From Chryseobacterium sp. (lineage in GTDB: Bacteria; Bacteroidota; Bacteroidia; Flavobacteriales; Weeksellaceae), in NCBI RefSeq assembly GCF_019236175.1, contig NZ_JAFAJM010000019.1, forward strand, positions 248,001-312,000: a stretch of DNA of 64,000 bases, read 5' to 3'. This document shows, piece by piece, positions 1 through 9,637 of this stretch. The translations under genes and the position numbers were made by a program. Numbering within the stretch: the first letter of the stretch is position 1; the number at the start of each line of letters is the position of its first letter. Below the pieces are notes generated by a model. That model was given only the letters and a program-made list of their open reading frames with translations, searched no databases and was not told where the DNA came from.

Positions 1-1
1 C

Positions 2-52
2 CTTGTGGAGAAGAAAATGGTTGCCTATCTGAAAAATTACGAAACAGCATAA
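2..52 (+). CDS. C-terminal end of an unidentified protein (partial)
   Basis: An open frame enters from the left edge and ends at a TAA at 50-52, encoding the last 16 residues (LVEKKMVAYLKNYETA). It is too short to recognise. It could be chance, but no stop interrupts it and it lies just upstream of a clear intergenic region with a riboswitch. Confidence 0.35.
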   Translation, partial: LVEKKMVAYLKNYETA

Positions 53-210
53 TCCTGTACATAAAATAGGTTTTACCAAATATTTATTACCGTATCCGAT
101 CAATTTTTTTTTCCATGTCAGAAAACTTCCCGAAATTAGCAGCCTGTGCGTTAAATAAAATCAATGAAATAAAAATTTAAATTAAAACATACAGCAAAAC
201 TTAGTATAAG

Positions 211-332
211 TTTTCTTCGGGGCAGGGTGAAATTCCCTACCGGCGGTTACAGTCCGCGACTCCTTTCATCTGAAGGGACTGATTTGGTGAAATTCCAAAA
301 CCGACAGTTAAAGTCTGGATGGGAGAAGAAAA
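211..332 (+). promoter_or_regulatory. FMN riboswitch (RFN element)
   Basis: The conserved RFN blocks are present in order: GGGGCAGGGTGAAATTCCC, then ACCGGCGGT and AGTCCGCGAC, a variable hairpin, then a second TGGTGAAATTCC block and GTCTGGATGGGAGAAGA. The closing P1 helix can be drawn between 211-218 (ttttcttc) and 325-332 (gaagaaaa). This RNA binds FMN and shuts down riboflavin genes, which fits ribB starting 94 nt downstream. I see no strong T-run terminator between the aptamer and ribB, so control could be at translation or through a weaker hairpin. Confidence 0.95.
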
Positions 333-426
333 TGAGATGATCAGTAAGATTCCTTATGGACTCTTATTGTATTGTATTTCATTTCCATGTACCGAAGACT
401 ATTTTAGCTTTTAACAGTAAAATAAC

Positions 427-1074
427 ATGGAAAAATTATTAGAACAATTCGGAGCTACCTCCAAAGATCGTGTTGAAAAAGCACTTCAAACATTACAACA
501 GGGAAAAGGGATTCTTTTAGTAGATGATGAAAACCGTGAAAACGAAGGCGATATCATCTTTCCTGCTTCCACCATTACAGAACAGGACATGGCACTTCTG
601 ATCCGCGAATGCAGCGGTATTGTCTGCTTATGTATCTCTGAAGAAAAAAGCCGCCACCTCAACCTTCGTCCAATGGTGGAAAACAACAATTCCAAAAACC
701 AGACTGCATTTACCATTACCATTGAGGCAAGAGAAGGTGTAGAATCAGGAGTTTCAGCAAAAGACCGTGTAACCACCATCAGAACAGCAGTTGCAGCCAA
801 TGCTGTAGCCGAGCATATTGCCAGTCCGGGACATGTTTTTCCTTTAATTGCCAAAAAAGGCGGTGTTTTTGAAAGACGCGGCCATACGGAAGGCAGTGTA
901 GATCTTGTAAAAATGGCCAATCTGGGTGATGATGCTGTACTTTGTGAGCTCACCAATGAAGACGGCTCTATGGCAAGACTTCCCGAAATCGCTGACTTTG
1001 CCATCAAAAAAGGAATGACAGTCGTTACCATTGAAGATATCTATGCCTACCGCAAAATGATTATCAGCAATTAG
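427..1074 (+). CDS. ribB: 3,4-dihydroxy-2-butanone-4-phosphate synthase
   Basis: RibB converts ribulose 5-phosphate to 3,4-dihydroxy-2-butanone 4-phosphate plus formate, supplying the four-carbon unit of riboflavin. The 215-residue protein has the family hallmarks: the acidic loop DDENRENEGD (about residues 33-42), the RECSGIVC segment (about 79-86), the GHVFPL motif and the HTEGSVDL motif. It is the single-domain form, close in length to the E. coli enzyme. Many bacteria fuse it to GTP cyclohydrolase II, and no such domain follows here. The FMN riboswitch upstream indicates feedback control by flavin. A hairpin terminator follows, so it is probably transcribed alone. Confidence 0.95.
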   Translation: MEKLLEQFGATSKDRVEKALQTLQQGKGILLVDDENRENEGDIIFPASTITEQDMALLIRECSGIVCLCISEEKSRHLNLRPMVENNNSKNQTAFTITIEAREGVESGVSAKDRVTTIRTAVAANAVAEHIASPGHVFPLIAKKGGVFERRGHTEGSVDLVKMANLGDDAVLCELTNEDGSMARLPEIADFAIKKGMTVVTIEDIYAYRKMIISN

Positions 1075-1099
1075 ACTTATATTGAATAACGCACAGAGC

Positions 1100-1130
1100 A
1101 ACCGTCCGATCCCTATCGGACGGTTGTTTA
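1100..1130. terminator. Terminator after ribB
   Basis: A 10-bp perfect stem (1100-1109 pairs with 1116-1125) with a 6-nt loop, followed by a T-rich stretch. It lies between convergent genes and may serve both. Confidence 0.75.
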
Positions 1131-1194
1131 ATTTAAATACGGAAGCAAAAAAGAACATGAAACTCATCAGGAAATCAATTAAAAATGTCTTCAT

Positions 1195-3279
1195 TTAAAA
1201 GGTAGCAGCAGGAGCCGTTTCGTTGTTCAGTTTTCTCTGGAGGTCGGTTTTCTTTCCTTTTGAGAAATCATAACTAAGCCCCAGAATAAACATTGATTTA
1301 TTGTTCATGATTCTCGTATGAAGTCTGTAATCAACCAGGCTCTCAGAAAGGCTTCTTGTCTGATACTCCGAAGGCATTCCGATCCAGTACATTCCTGTAG
1401 AGAAAGTCCAGTTTTTATGTTTATAACTGAGAAAAACATGATTCTGGTTTTCATTTGTATTAAGAAATGCTCCGTTCAGGCTATACACCGGAAAATTAAA
1501 CTGGTATTGAACTGAAAAAGATTGATACTCTGAGGACAATATAAAATAATTTCCCAGATAATCGTTTTTAATCAGGGCTCCCGCACTTGTTTTTATAGTT
1601 TCTGAAGTAGGAGTAATGACAGCTTTTACTACCAGTAAATTATTTCCGAAAGGTTTATAAGAACCGGTTAACTGCAGTCCGTACCTTTGTCCGTTTTTCC
1701 CGTTTTCATACGTCAGGGCATAACCGCCCAATGTATCATCCTGCACGTAATACTGATTAATCACCCTATCTGTGAAACGGTAGAACAGCGCAGCATTAAA
1801 ATCAAAATATTGATTATTCAGAGAATAAGTCAGTGAATTAGAAAAAACCTGTTGTGATTTCAGGAAAGGGTTCCCTCTTTGCACAATATTGGGAGCCAGC
1901 TGTACTACATTACTGCTGAGCGCATTACTCCACGGGCTCACAGGATTATAGCTTCCTGTAAAACGAAGGCTCTGATTATTTTTAAATTGGTAGCCTACAA
2001 TAAGTTTGGGCGTAAACGTCCATTCATCAAACGTATTTTCCGCACTCTTATTATGGATATTGGTAAGCCCTACTCCTACTCGGTAAGTCAGTTTATCAAT
2101 TTTCCCGGAATATTCAGTATAAAAATATTGTTCCAGATAATCCACACGATACAGTGAATACCCTGCAAGATTATTCAGATCATTGGAAATAGAAGACCTT
2201 GATATGCGATATCCGGATGAAAGTTTTCCTGATTTAAAATCATGAATATGGGCCAGTTCTCCTACAACACTCGTTTGTTTAGCTTTCAAGACCATATCAT
2301 TATCATATACGGAAAGTCCCGAACTTACCATCCACTCTTTAGCGGTTTCCGAGCTATTGGTTGTATAATGTGATCCTACCAGATTAATACTTACCTCGTC
2401 TTTCCCGCCTATTTTTTTAGAATAATATACATCGAGTTTGGGGATGGCATAATCAGATCCGTTATTTTTAAACATAGCATGTTCCTCACTGAAATCATCT
2501 TTCATAAAAACACTCTGTCCCGCTCCTTTGGAAAATCTGCTGAAAATATCCATATTTAATTTAGCCTGAAATGCATAATCATCCGAAACCATTCTGGTAT
2601 AACGTAAAGCAATATTCTGGGAGGTATATCCGAAATGGTCTGTTCTGTTTTCATCCGAACGGTAATGATTACCATTCAGCCGGTAATCATAGATGCTGTT
2701 TACTCTTCTGTCATTATAGTCTCTCATGTTTAGAGAATACTCAAGGCCTATATTATTTTTTCCTTTGGTAAAATTGGCATAGGCAGAAGCGTTTACAAAT
2801 CCCGTATTCAAAGCGGAAGAAACATCTGTTCCGAAAACATATCCGGTCTCGACAGATCTTGTCAGAATATTCACCACCGTATCAGCCCTTGTCGCCCACC
2901 TTGCCGGCGGAATATCATAATATTCAACTTTAAGAACTTCCGAAGGGCTCACGCTGCGAATCTGAAGATCTGTAGCTTCAATTCCGTTAATAAGAAATAA
3001 AGTGGCTCCACCTTTTGTACTGGTAATCGTATTGGCCACAGGATCCAGTTGCAGCTCAGGAAGAGTCTGAAGAAGGTCTTTTGCATACCGGGCTTTTTCA
3101 AGAGCTTCTTTATCAAAAGTATACACCGATTTATCTGCAAACTGTTTTTTGCGTTGTGACTTTACAATAACTTCCTGAATTTCTTTTGTCCTTGATACGT
3201 CAGCAGTATCAATCACTTTCTCTTGTGAAAACATCAGTGTTCCATAAAGAATGCATACAGTATATATCAATTTTTTCAT
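1195..3279 (-). CDS. Outer-membrane beta-barrel protein (TonB-receptor-like)
   Basis: A 694-residue protein with a Sec signal peptide (residues 1-18, ending MFSQ). A plug-like region at about 30-140 (EVIVKSQ..., then LINGIEA) is followed by a long barrel rich in alternating aromatic and polar residues. The plug opens directly after the signal peptide without a carboxypeptidase-regulatory-like domain, and the barrel resembles the Bacteroidota 'outer membrane protein beta-barrel family' (OMP_b-brl_3) more than classical siderophore receptors. Substrate unknown. It stands alone between terminators or divergent genes, so context gives no clue to its ligand. Confidence 0.8.
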   Translation of the reverse strand: MKKLIYTVCILYGTLMFSQEKVIDTADVSRTKEIQEVIVKSQRKKQFADKSVYTFDKEALEKARYAKDLLQTLPELQLDPVANTITSTKGGATLFLINGIEATDLQIRSVSPSEVLKVEYYDIPPARWATRADTVVNILTRSVETGYVFGTDVSSALNTGFVNASAYANFTKGKNNIGLEYSLNMRDYNDRRVNSIYDYRLNGNHYRSDENRTDHFGYTSQNIALRYTRMVSDDYAFQAKLNMDIFSRFSKGAGQSVFMKDDFSEEHAMFKNNGSDYAIPKLDVYYSKKIGGKDEVSINLVGSHYTTNSSETAKEWMVSSGLSVYDNDMVLKAKQTSVVGELAHIHDFKSGKLSSGYRISRSSISNDLNNLAGYSLYRVDYLEQYFYTEYSGKIDKLTYRVGVGLTNIHNKSAENTFDEWTFTPKLIVGYQFKNNQSLRFTGSYNPVSPWSNALSSNVVQLAPNIVQRGNPFLKSQQVFSNSLTYSLNNQYFDFNAALFYRFTDRVINQYYVQDDTLGGYALTYENGKNGQRYGLQLTGSYKPFGNNLLVVKAVITPTSETIKTSAGALIKNDYLGNYFILSSEYQSFSVQYQFNFPVYSLNGAFLNTNENQNHVFLSYKHKNWTFSTGMYWIGMPSEYQTRSLSESLVDYRLHTRIMNNKSMFILGLSYDFSKGKKTDLQRKLNNETAPAATF

Positions 3280-3470
3280 ACAGAATGGAATATACTGTTA
3301 AGACAGACCAAGCATCTTATTCATTACATTATATTCATGGTGGCTACAAATAATAAAAACCATCTAAATAATGAATATTCACCCGTATTTTTTTCTGTTA
3401 ATTAATATTATTATGTTAAATTCAGCCCGTTTTTTGCTGGTACTATTTCAACACCACAAAATATAAGATC

Positions 3471-4223
3471 ATGAAAAAAGCAATGATATTAATTTTTTGT
3501 GCCCTGTTTTCACAAGCCGGAGCACAGGAAAATCAAACAACTCCGACAGAAAAAATGAATATCATTAAGACGAATGTTACGGCTTATGCATTCAGAAATA
3601 TCAATCTGTCTTATGAAAGAGCTATCAATCAATGGTTTTCAGTAAATGTTGGCTTTGGTACCATGCCGGAAGGAAAAGTTCCTTTTATCAATTCTTTTTT
3701 AAAGGATGAAGATGAAAAAAGATTTCAAAATTTAAGAGTAAAAGCTACCCATATCACCATAGAGCCCAGATTCTACCTTGGAAAAGGCTATGGAAAAGGA
3801 TTTTATATTGCTCCGTACTACCGGTATTCTGATGTTTCATCCAATACTTTTGATTTTTATTATGACTATAACGGCCCCAATGGTATCACCTATCAGGTTC
3901 CTCTGAAGGGACAGGGAAAAACAAACGGGAACAGCGGCGGGCTTATGGTTGGAGTACAATTCTTCCTCACCCGAAATCAGAATCTGGTGCTTGATTTTTG
4001 GATCGCCGGAGCTCATTACGGAAGCGGAAAAGGAGATTTTACAATGACCAGCGATTATGTTCTTACTCCGGATATGCAGGCACAGCTGAAAAAAGAAATA
4101 GAAAACCTGGACATTCCGTTTGTAAAATATACCGTAGAAACCAATGCCAATGGTGCTAAAATAAGAGTAGACGGACCTTGGGCAGGCTTCAGAAGCGGCC
4201 TTTCTCTGGGATATAGATTTTAA
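3471..4223 (+). CDS. Exported DUF3575-like outer-membrane protein
   Basis: A 250-residue protein with a Sec signal peptide (cleavage near SQAGAQ, residue about 19). The mature start (IIKTNVTAYAFRNINLSYE) resembles the beta-strand pattern of Bacteroidota DUF3575/OmpA-barrel-like proteins, and the chain ends with an aromatic residue (GYRF), as many outer-membrane barrels do. Function unknown. It is followed by its own terminator and is divergent from the barrel protein at 1195-3279, with which it shares a 191-bp intergenic region. Confidence 0.7.
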   Translation: MKKAMILIFCALFSQAGAQENQTTPTEKMNIIKTNVTAYAFRNINLSYERAINQWFSVNVGFGTMPEGKVPFINSFLKDEDEKRFQNLRVKATHITIEPRFYLGKGYGKGFYIAPYYRYSDVSSNTFDFYYDYNGPNGITYQVPLKGQGKTNGNSGGLMVGVQFFLTRNQNLVLDFWIAGAHYGSGKGDFTMTSDYVLTPDMQAQLKKEIENLDIPFVKYTVETNANGAKIRVDGPWAGFRSGLSLGYRF

Positions 4224-4240
4224 AACAAATACAATATCAA

Positions 4241-4272
4241 AACCGTCCTTTTTTAAGGATGGTTTTATTTTT
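4241..4272 (+). terminator. Terminator after the DUF3575-like gene
   Basis: Stem aaccgtcctt / aaggatggtt (one G-U pair), a 4-nt T loop, then a T-rich tail (ttttattttttag). Confidence 0.8.
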
Positions 4273-4311
4273 TAGCGAAATTTGTATCTTGCTCGTCATT
4301 ATAACAGGAAA

Positions 4312-5241
4312 ATGACAGAATTAATTAGAGAAAACAAATTTGAGGAATTAAAGGGGGAACTCAAAAGCCAGAAAGAATTTCAGATATACACTTATTTATC
4401 AGATATATTAGATGGAAAAACTGTTCATTTAAATGAGCACAGCTTTACCCCTGAAAAATATCAGGCAGAATTTACAGAAGGATCTAAGCTTTATCAGGCT
4501 CTTGCAAAATCGGAATTAGACAGAGAACAGCTAGCACAATTTATTAAAGTTGTTGTGGAGCTTGCCTTTACGATGGGACTTCACGTTCAGGAAGCTTCAT
4601 TAGCAGCGATGAGCCATGGTGTTCCTCTTACCCACGCTGAACATATTTATAAAATAGATCCTGAAATCAGACATCGTATTCAGGAATTAATTAATATCCT
4701 TAAAAATACTCCGGAACAGGAAAAAGCAGTTGCCAATCTTTCTACGGCGAAGGCTAAAGTAACCCATGCTGTGGATAATACTCTTCAGAAATACGAAGTG
4801 GGAGAAGATATGCTTCAGCTTGCAGAAAGCTACGAAAAGGTAGCTCCCATAGAAATGGTGGTTCCCATTTACCAGGGTATCCTAAGTGATTTTGAATGTG
4901 AATCTGTACGTAACAGCTCAGGGCTTATTCCGGAAACGATACATGTGGATGACAGGCCTGAGGCCGAAATTGCCATTTTTAATGAAGCTAAAATTCATTT
5001 TGAAAGAATCACGGGAAAAACACTAGAGGAACCCAACAGAATTCATATCAAGGAAAGCAAAGATGCAGCCGGCCTGGTACAATCCATTATTGATTCTGCA
5101 TTCGAGTCCTCTGAAGCTGAGACTGAAGAAGAAATAGAAGTTCAGGAACAGCCGAACCGCTCAGCCGAACCTCCCGTTCAATCTGTTTCTGAGAAACAGG
5201 GATTATTGACTAAAATAAAAAGGATATTCGGTAAAAACTGA
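4312..5241 (+). CDS. Conserved hypothetical protein, probably cytoplasmic
   Basis: I do not recognise this family. The frame is open from a TTG at 4282, but the ATG at 4312 (MTELIRENKFEELK) is preferred because an AGGAAA purine stretch lies directly before it and no leader is needed. The 309-residue product has no signal peptide or membrane segment, is helix-rich and charged, and carries an acidic Glu-rich low-complexity stretch near residues 265-285 before a basic C-terminal tail (LLTKIKRIFGKN), which might be an amphipathic membrane-touching helix. It lies 21 bp upstream of the MHS transporter gene on the same strand, so the two are probably co-transcribed. Confidence 0.7.
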   Translation: MTELIRENKFEELKGELKSQKEFQIYTYLSDILDGKTVHLNEHSFTPEKYQAEFTEGSKLYQALAKSELDREQLAQFIKVVVELAFTMGLHVQEASLAAMSHGVPLTHAEHIYKIDPEIRHRIQELINILKNTPEQEKAVANLSTAKAKVTHAVDNTLQKYEVGEDMLQLAESYEKVAPIEMVVPIYQGILSDFECESVRNSSGLIPETIHVDDRPEAEIAIFNEAKIHFERITGKTLEEPNRIHIKESKDAAGLVQSIIDSAFESSEAETEEEIEVQEQPNRSAEPPVQSVSEKQGLLTKIKRIFGKN

Positions 5242-5262
5242 TTTTCTATTAAAGCCTAGTTT

Positions 5263-6555
5263 ATGAATTCATCCCCTATCACTTCGGGTCAGAGAATTAA
5301 AGCCATTGTTGGCGGATCCATCGGAAATCTTGTAGAATGGTACGACTGGTATGCCTATGCGGCTTTTGCCATTTATTTTTCCCATTCTTTTTTTCCGGAT
5401 TCTGATCTCAATGCCCAGCTGATGAATACCGCAGGAATCTTTGCCGTTGGATTTCTTATGCGTCCCATCGGAGGATGGGTATTTGGAAGTATTGCTGATA
5501 AAATAGGCCGGAAAAAAGCAATGACAGTCTCTGTTTTACTGATGTCGTTCGGTTCGCTTCTCATTGCACTTACTCCAACATATCAAACTATAGGAATTCT
5601 TGCTCCGGCATTACTTCTTATTGCCAGATTACTTCAGGGATTAAGTGTAGGCGGCGAATATGGCGTTTCAGCCACCTATCTCAGTGAAATGGCAACCCAG
5701 GACAGAAGAGGATTTTATTCCAGTTTTCAATATGTAACTCTTATCGGAGGGCAACTTATTGCATTGGGAGTCCAGCTGATTCTTCAAAAAATATTACTCA
5801 CGGAGGCCCAGTTGGAAGAATGGGGCTGGAGAATTCCTTTCGTCATCGGAGCCGTACTCTCTGTCATTGCATTATATCTCCGTTCCAATCTTCATGAAAC
5901 GGAAGCATTTGAAAATAAAAAAGAAATCAGTGAAAATAAAAAAGGAACCGTAAAAGAACTTCTGAAATATCCTAAGGCGCTGCTTACTGTGGTAGGGCTT
6001 ACCTTAGGCGGAACACTTGCATTTTATACTTACACAACGTATATGCAAAAATTTCTGGTCAATACAGTTCATCTGAGCAAAGAAGAATCTACCCTGATCT
6101 CATTCGTCACCTTATTTATTTTTGCCTGTCTTCAGCCTGCATTTGGAGCTTTCTCCGATAAAATAGGCCGGCGTCCGCTATTACTGGGATTTGGAATTCT
6201 GGGAACTTTATGCACGGTTCCGCTTCTTACTGCACTCAGCACCACTACCTCTATGTGGGCTGCCTTTTTTCTGATCATGATCTCATTAATTATTGTGAGT
6301 GGCTATACTTCCATCAATGCAGTGGTAAAAGCTGAACTTTTCCCTTCCGAGATCAGAGCTCTTGGTGTGGGGCTTCCCTATGCTCTTACAGTAGCCATCT
6401 TTGGAGGAACAGCAGAATATATTGCTTTATGGTTTAAAAAAGCGGGAAATGAGAATTATTTTTACTGGTATATTACCGGATGTATTTTCTTTTCTCTGTT
6501 GGTATATGCAAGAATGAAAGATACTCAAAAGACCTCAACACTGGATAAAGATTAA
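5263..6555 (+). CDS. MFS transporter, metabolite:H+ symporter (MHS) type
   Basis: A 430-residue inner-membrane protein with 12 expected membrane segments. The opening GGSIGNLVEWYDWYAYA is typical of the MHS family (KgtP, ProP, ShiA and relatives), which import organic acids or osmolytes with protons. Both halves carry the MFS loop motif (ADKIGRKKA after TM2, SDKIGRRP after TM8), and the RLLQGLSVGGEYG segment is the family's TM4-5 signature. The closest match by eye is alpha-ketoglutarate permease, but the substrate cannot be fixed from sequence. The gene ends just before a strong bidirectional terminator. Confidence 0.85.
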   Translation: MNSSPITSGQRIKAIVGGSIGNLVEWYDWYAYAAFAIYFSHSFFPDSDLNAQLMNTAGIFAVGFLMRPIGGWVFGSIADKIGRKKAMTVSVLLMSFGSLLIALTPTYQTIGILAPALLLIARLLQGLSVGGEYGVSATYLSEMATQDRRGFYSSFQYVTLIGGQLIALGVQLILQKILLTEAQLEEWGWRIPFVIGAVLSVIALYLRSNLHETEAFENKKEISENKKGTVKELLKYPKALLTVVGLTLGGTLAFYTYTTYMQKFLVNTVHLSKEESTLISFVTLFIFACLQPAFGAFSDKIGRRPLLLGFGILGTLCTVPLLTALSTTTSMWAAFFLIMISLIIVSGYTSINAVVKAELFPSEIRALGVGLPYALTVAIFGGTAEYIALWFKKAGNENYFYWYITGCIFFSLLVYARMKDTQKTSTLDKD

Positions 6556-6571
6556 TGATATAACGATAAGA

Positions 6572-6604
6572 AACCGGCGCCACAGAGAATCTGCGGCGCC
6601 GGTT
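6572..6604. terminator. Bidirectional terminator
   Basis: A GC-rich stem, aaccggcgcc paired with ggcgccggtt, is followed by a T-rich tail on the plus strand and sits between convergent genes. Confidence 0.85.
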
Positions 6605-6611
6605 ATATTTT

Positions 6612-6827
6612 TTAATGATAAGCTTGTTTAAATTTTTCTATCATACTGTCTAAATTATGTCGCTGGACATATACAGTCTTCACCTCTTCATACCTCGGCG
6701 ATTTGTAGAAAACTTCATGGAAATCCATGCTTCCGTTTCCTACTTTTACTACTTTCTGCACTTCAATATTAAGTTTCTTCAGTTCGTCTTTAAAGACTTT
6801 AAATTCATCTTGGATACTACTACTCAT
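6612..6827 (-). CDS. Small hypothetical protein
   Basis: A 71-residue soluble, charged protein (MSSSIQDEFKVFKDELKKLN...) with no recognised domain. It fills the gap between the MHS transporter and the AraC gene, has no competing longer frame, starts with ATG, and stops right at a hairpin terminator. The composition looks coding (helical, with balanced Lys/Glu and aromatic residues). Confidence 0.6.
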   Translation of the reverse strand: MSSSIQDEFKVFKDELKKLNIEVQKVVKVGNGSMDFHEVFYKSPRYEEVKTVYVQRHNLDSMIEKFKQAYH

Positions 6828-7081
6828 TTATATTTTTTAGTTTTTTAGTTAAAAATTTCACTTTTATATGATACCCCTGTAATATCTAAGGCACAGCCTT
6901 AAATATTTAATAAATTTAGTAAATATTATTAATATAAACACCTCATTGCCAATATTTTTTTGTTTTATATAACGAAATAACATAAATGATATTTATATCA
7001 ATAATGAACCCCGCTGCAGGTTTCATTGTAAAAAACAGAAATAAGGAATAAAAAAACACTGGAAACGACGATTAATATTGC

Positions 7082-7918
7082 TTATTCTTCTGTTACTGAT
7101 TTCCGTTTTCTAAATTCTGTAGGCGTCATAGTACGGTATTTCCGGAACAGGTGATTCAGGTGGCTTTCATCAGTAAAACCAAGTTCAAATGCAATTTCGC
7201 CAATACGCATATTAGTATACAGGAGCTTATGTTCAATAATATTCAGCCGAAACTGTGCAATATACTCCTGTAATGTCTGTTCCGTATGTTTTCTGAAATA
7301 TCGGCCTACATAGGTCTTTGACAAACCAAAAGCAGCTCCGATCCGTTCCTGTTTCAGCTTTTCAGGTTCATAAATGGAATCCTGGATATATTGCAGGATA
7401 TTAACAATTTTCGATTCTGAAATTTCTGAAATTTCTTCCGGCAACGGAGACTGTGCTAAATTTCTTGCTACAATTAAAATTAAGGCATTAATATACTGTT
7501 CAATTAAACGTTTACTGTAGAGACTGTCATTAACGGATTCCCGTACGATCCCCTCTGTCAGATATTTTACTGAAACGGAATCATTACCTTCACGAAGAAT
7601 GCACCCTCTGTTTGACTGAACTTTACTCAGCAGCAGTTCAAGTTTCAGGCTATGATCCATTGATAAAGCATCCTGTTCAAGATATTGTCTGCCAAATCCT
7701 ATAAACAGAAACTCAGTCGTCTTCTGAATATCGAATGTTATGACATCCGAAGGCATTAAAACCAGCAGATCTCCGGGCTGATAAGGCACTGCATAATTAT
7801 TTACCAGCTGACATCCATGACCTGAAATGATATATACCAACTGATACAAATGATATACTTTTCCTTTTAACGGACATTTGTCAAGCTTTTCATACAATAT
7901 TTTATACGGATTATTCAT
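7082..7918 (-). CDS. AraC-family transcriptional regulator
   Basis: A 278-residue protein with an N-terminal cupin-like sensing half (YQLVYIISGHGCQLVNNYAVPYQPGDLLVL, about residues 24-55) and a C-terminal pair of helix-turn-helix motifs (IGAAFGLSKTYVGRYFRKHT and IGEIAFELGFTDESHLNHLFRKY), the AraC/XylS signature, at about 190-270. It is divergent from the DHA2 exporter gene 110 bp away and probably controls it. The inducer is unknown. Confidence 0.9.
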   Translation of the reverse strand: MNNPYKILYEKLDKCPLKGKVYHLYQLVYIISGHGCQLVNNYAVPYQPGDLLVLMPSDVITFDIQKTTEFLFIGFGRQYLEQDALSMDHSLKLELLLSKVQSNRGCILREGNDSVSVKYLTEGIVRESVNDSLYSKRLIEQYINALILIVARNLAQSPLPEEISEISESKIVNILQYIQDSIYEPEKLKQERIGAAFGLSKTYVGRYFRKHTEQTLQEYIAQFRLNIIEHKLLYTNMRIGEIAFELGFTDESHLNHLFRKYRTMTPTEFRKRKSVTEE

Positions 7919-8028
7919 ACCAAAAAGACTAATTAATACAAATTAATAATACAATACTACAAAAATAACAGCAGCTAATCTGTATAATTTTACCTTATAA
8001 TCATTTATATCATTTAATCATTAAAAAT

Positions 8029-9408
8029 ATGCATACTTCATTAAAAAACAGGATCAGTCTGCTTGTCATTTCTATGTCTGTTTTTCTTTGCGTTCTGGAT
8101 CTTTTCATCGTCAATATCGCTATTCCTTCCATTCGGGAAAGTATTCATGCCAGTACTGCGGAAAGCCAGTTCATTATTGTTTTTTACATCATCGGTTATG
8201 GTGCCTTTCTGATTACGGGAAGTAAGCTGGGAATTAAATACGGGCACAAAAAGATTTTTGTGATCTCTATGTTAGGTTTCATGGTATTTTCTTTTTTCTG
8301 CGGCGTATCACAATCCCCTGTTCAGCTTAATATCAGCAGACTTATCCAGGGAATTACCGCAGCATTCATGGTACCTCAGGGAGTTGCATTGATCTCTGAA
8401 ATCTTTCCGGATGAAAAGGAGCGCTCTGCAGCCTTAGGTATATATGGAGCAATTGCCGGGGCTGCTTCTGTTTTGGGACAGGTCTTAGGAGGAATTATTC
8501 CGGATATGAATATCAGTTTCGGCGCCTGGAGGATTATTTTCCTGATTAATGTCCCTATTGCTTTCATTGCAGCTCTACTCGCAATGAAATTATTACGTGA
8601 GATCCCTTTAAAAAAGACAGAAAAAATCCAGATTTCTTCACAAATTATGCTTGTCGGTTTATTAATCGTGGGGATTTACCAGATTGTTATTGCCGGTGAA
8701 GAAGGATGGAAAAATCATACAATTATTATAGCTCTTTTTTCTTTGGCCGGTCTGGTCTGCTTTGTTTACCGTCAAAATATAGATTACCGATCAGGGAAAA
8801 ATGTTCTGGTCAGCATGAAACCCTTTGCTTACAACAGTTTTTGCATTGCTGTAGCTGCAGCAGCTTTATATTCTTTGGTTCAGGACGCCTATTTTTTCAT
8901 CAACGCCAATTATTTTCAGGAGCATATGTTATTCAGTTCTGCCAAGACAGGAAAACTTTTTGCATTTCAGGGAATTGGCTATGTAATAGCATCTTTATCT
9001 GGAGTAAAATACCTGCATCGGTATCAGGAACGTTTTATGGCTTCCGGATTACTCTTAATGATAATATGCCTGATACTGCACATTCGATTCTTTGATGGGC
9101 CGACTGTGAGTGACACTACTGTTGCAGTCGTTCTCTTCTTTTATGGAATCGGTTGTGGAATTGTTCTTCCTTCTATGTTTACCAATGCTATGCATCAGCT
9201 TCCGGCAGAGGTAACCTCGGTCGCTTCCGGGGTATACCTCACGGTCCAGCAAATCAGCATTGCATTAGGAGTCAGTATTCTGGGGAGGATGTATTTCAGT
9301 ACTTCAGACGGTTATCATAATTCCTCCTTATTGATGATCATCTTATTAGGCATCACCTTTCTGATTTTTGGAGTTTCATTAAGAAGAAAATTCATGAAAA
9401 TACAATAA
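8029..9408 (+). CDS. MFS transporter, DHA2 (14-TM drug:H+ antiporter) type
   Basis: A 459-residue inner-membrane protein. The first membrane segment carries the DHA2-typical 'LDLFIVNIAIPSI' pattern (compare LDxTIVNVALP in EmrB/QacA), followed by the loop-2/3 motif GSKLGIKYGHKK and the antiporter motif C region (GAIAGAASVLGQVLGGII, about residues 146-163). The length fits 14 membrane segments. Family members export drugs, dyes or small metabolites. The divergent AraC gene suggests induction by a substrate. No membrane-fusion protein gene is adjacent, so it may act alone. Confidence 0.88.
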   Translation: MHTSLKNRISLLVISMSVFLCVLDLFIVNIAIPSIRESIHASTAESQFIIVFYIIGYGAFLITGSKLGIKYGHKKIFVISMLGFMVFSFFCGVSQSPVQLNISRLIQGITAAFMVPQGVALISEIFPDEKERSAALGIYGAIAGAASVLGQVLGGIIPDMNISFGAWRIIFLINVPIAFIAALLAMKLLREIPLKKTEKIQISSQIMLVGLLIVGIYQIVIAGEEGWKNHTIIIALFSLAGLVCFVYRQNIDYRSGKNVLVSMKPFAYNSFCIAVAAAALYSLVQDAYFFINANYFQEHMLFSSAKTGKLFAFQGIGYVIASLSGVKYLHRYQERFMASGLLLMIICLILHIRFFDGPTVSDTTVAVVLFFYGIGCGIVLPSMFTNAMHQLPAEVTSVASGVYLTVQQISIALGVSILGRMYFSTSDGYHNSSLLMIILLGITFLIFGVSLRRKFMKIQ

Positions 9409-9577
9409 TGAGTTATATTTTTTGACCTTTGTTTTCATAGTTCCGGATTTATTTTTATTCCCTGTATCCTATCCCTAACCCTATAAACAACCTCTTTATT
9501 CATCGGTAATATGATAATACCTAACCGTATAAGCCATTGATCAGTTTTATATATTTTTAAAAAAAGTGAAAATTTTA

Positions 9578-9606
9578 TGTAACATTTCTAAACGTTCTGT
9601 CTCTAA
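9578..9606 (+). promoter_or_regulatory. Candidate ECF-sigma-dependent promoter of the hydrolase-sigma operon
   Basis: TGTAAC at 9578-9583 followed about 14 nt later by TGTCTCTAA resembles the GTAAC / CGTC-type elements of ECF sigma promoters. It sits 32 nt before the chosen ATG at 9638. Inferred from pattern only. If real, the operon is autoregulated by its own sigma factor. Confidence 0.45.
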
Positions 9607-9637
9607 AAGACAAATAAACCTTAAAACCTTAGAAATC

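Noticed and set aside
844..1194. A 116-codon minus-strand frame overlapping ribB and its terminator
   Set aside because: It is antisense to a clear enzyme, crosses a terminator and has no recognisable domain.
6828..7081. Possible further small peptide gene between the 71-residue gene and AraC
   Set aside because: The only frames with an ATG are under 25 codons and lack leader or Cys patterns.
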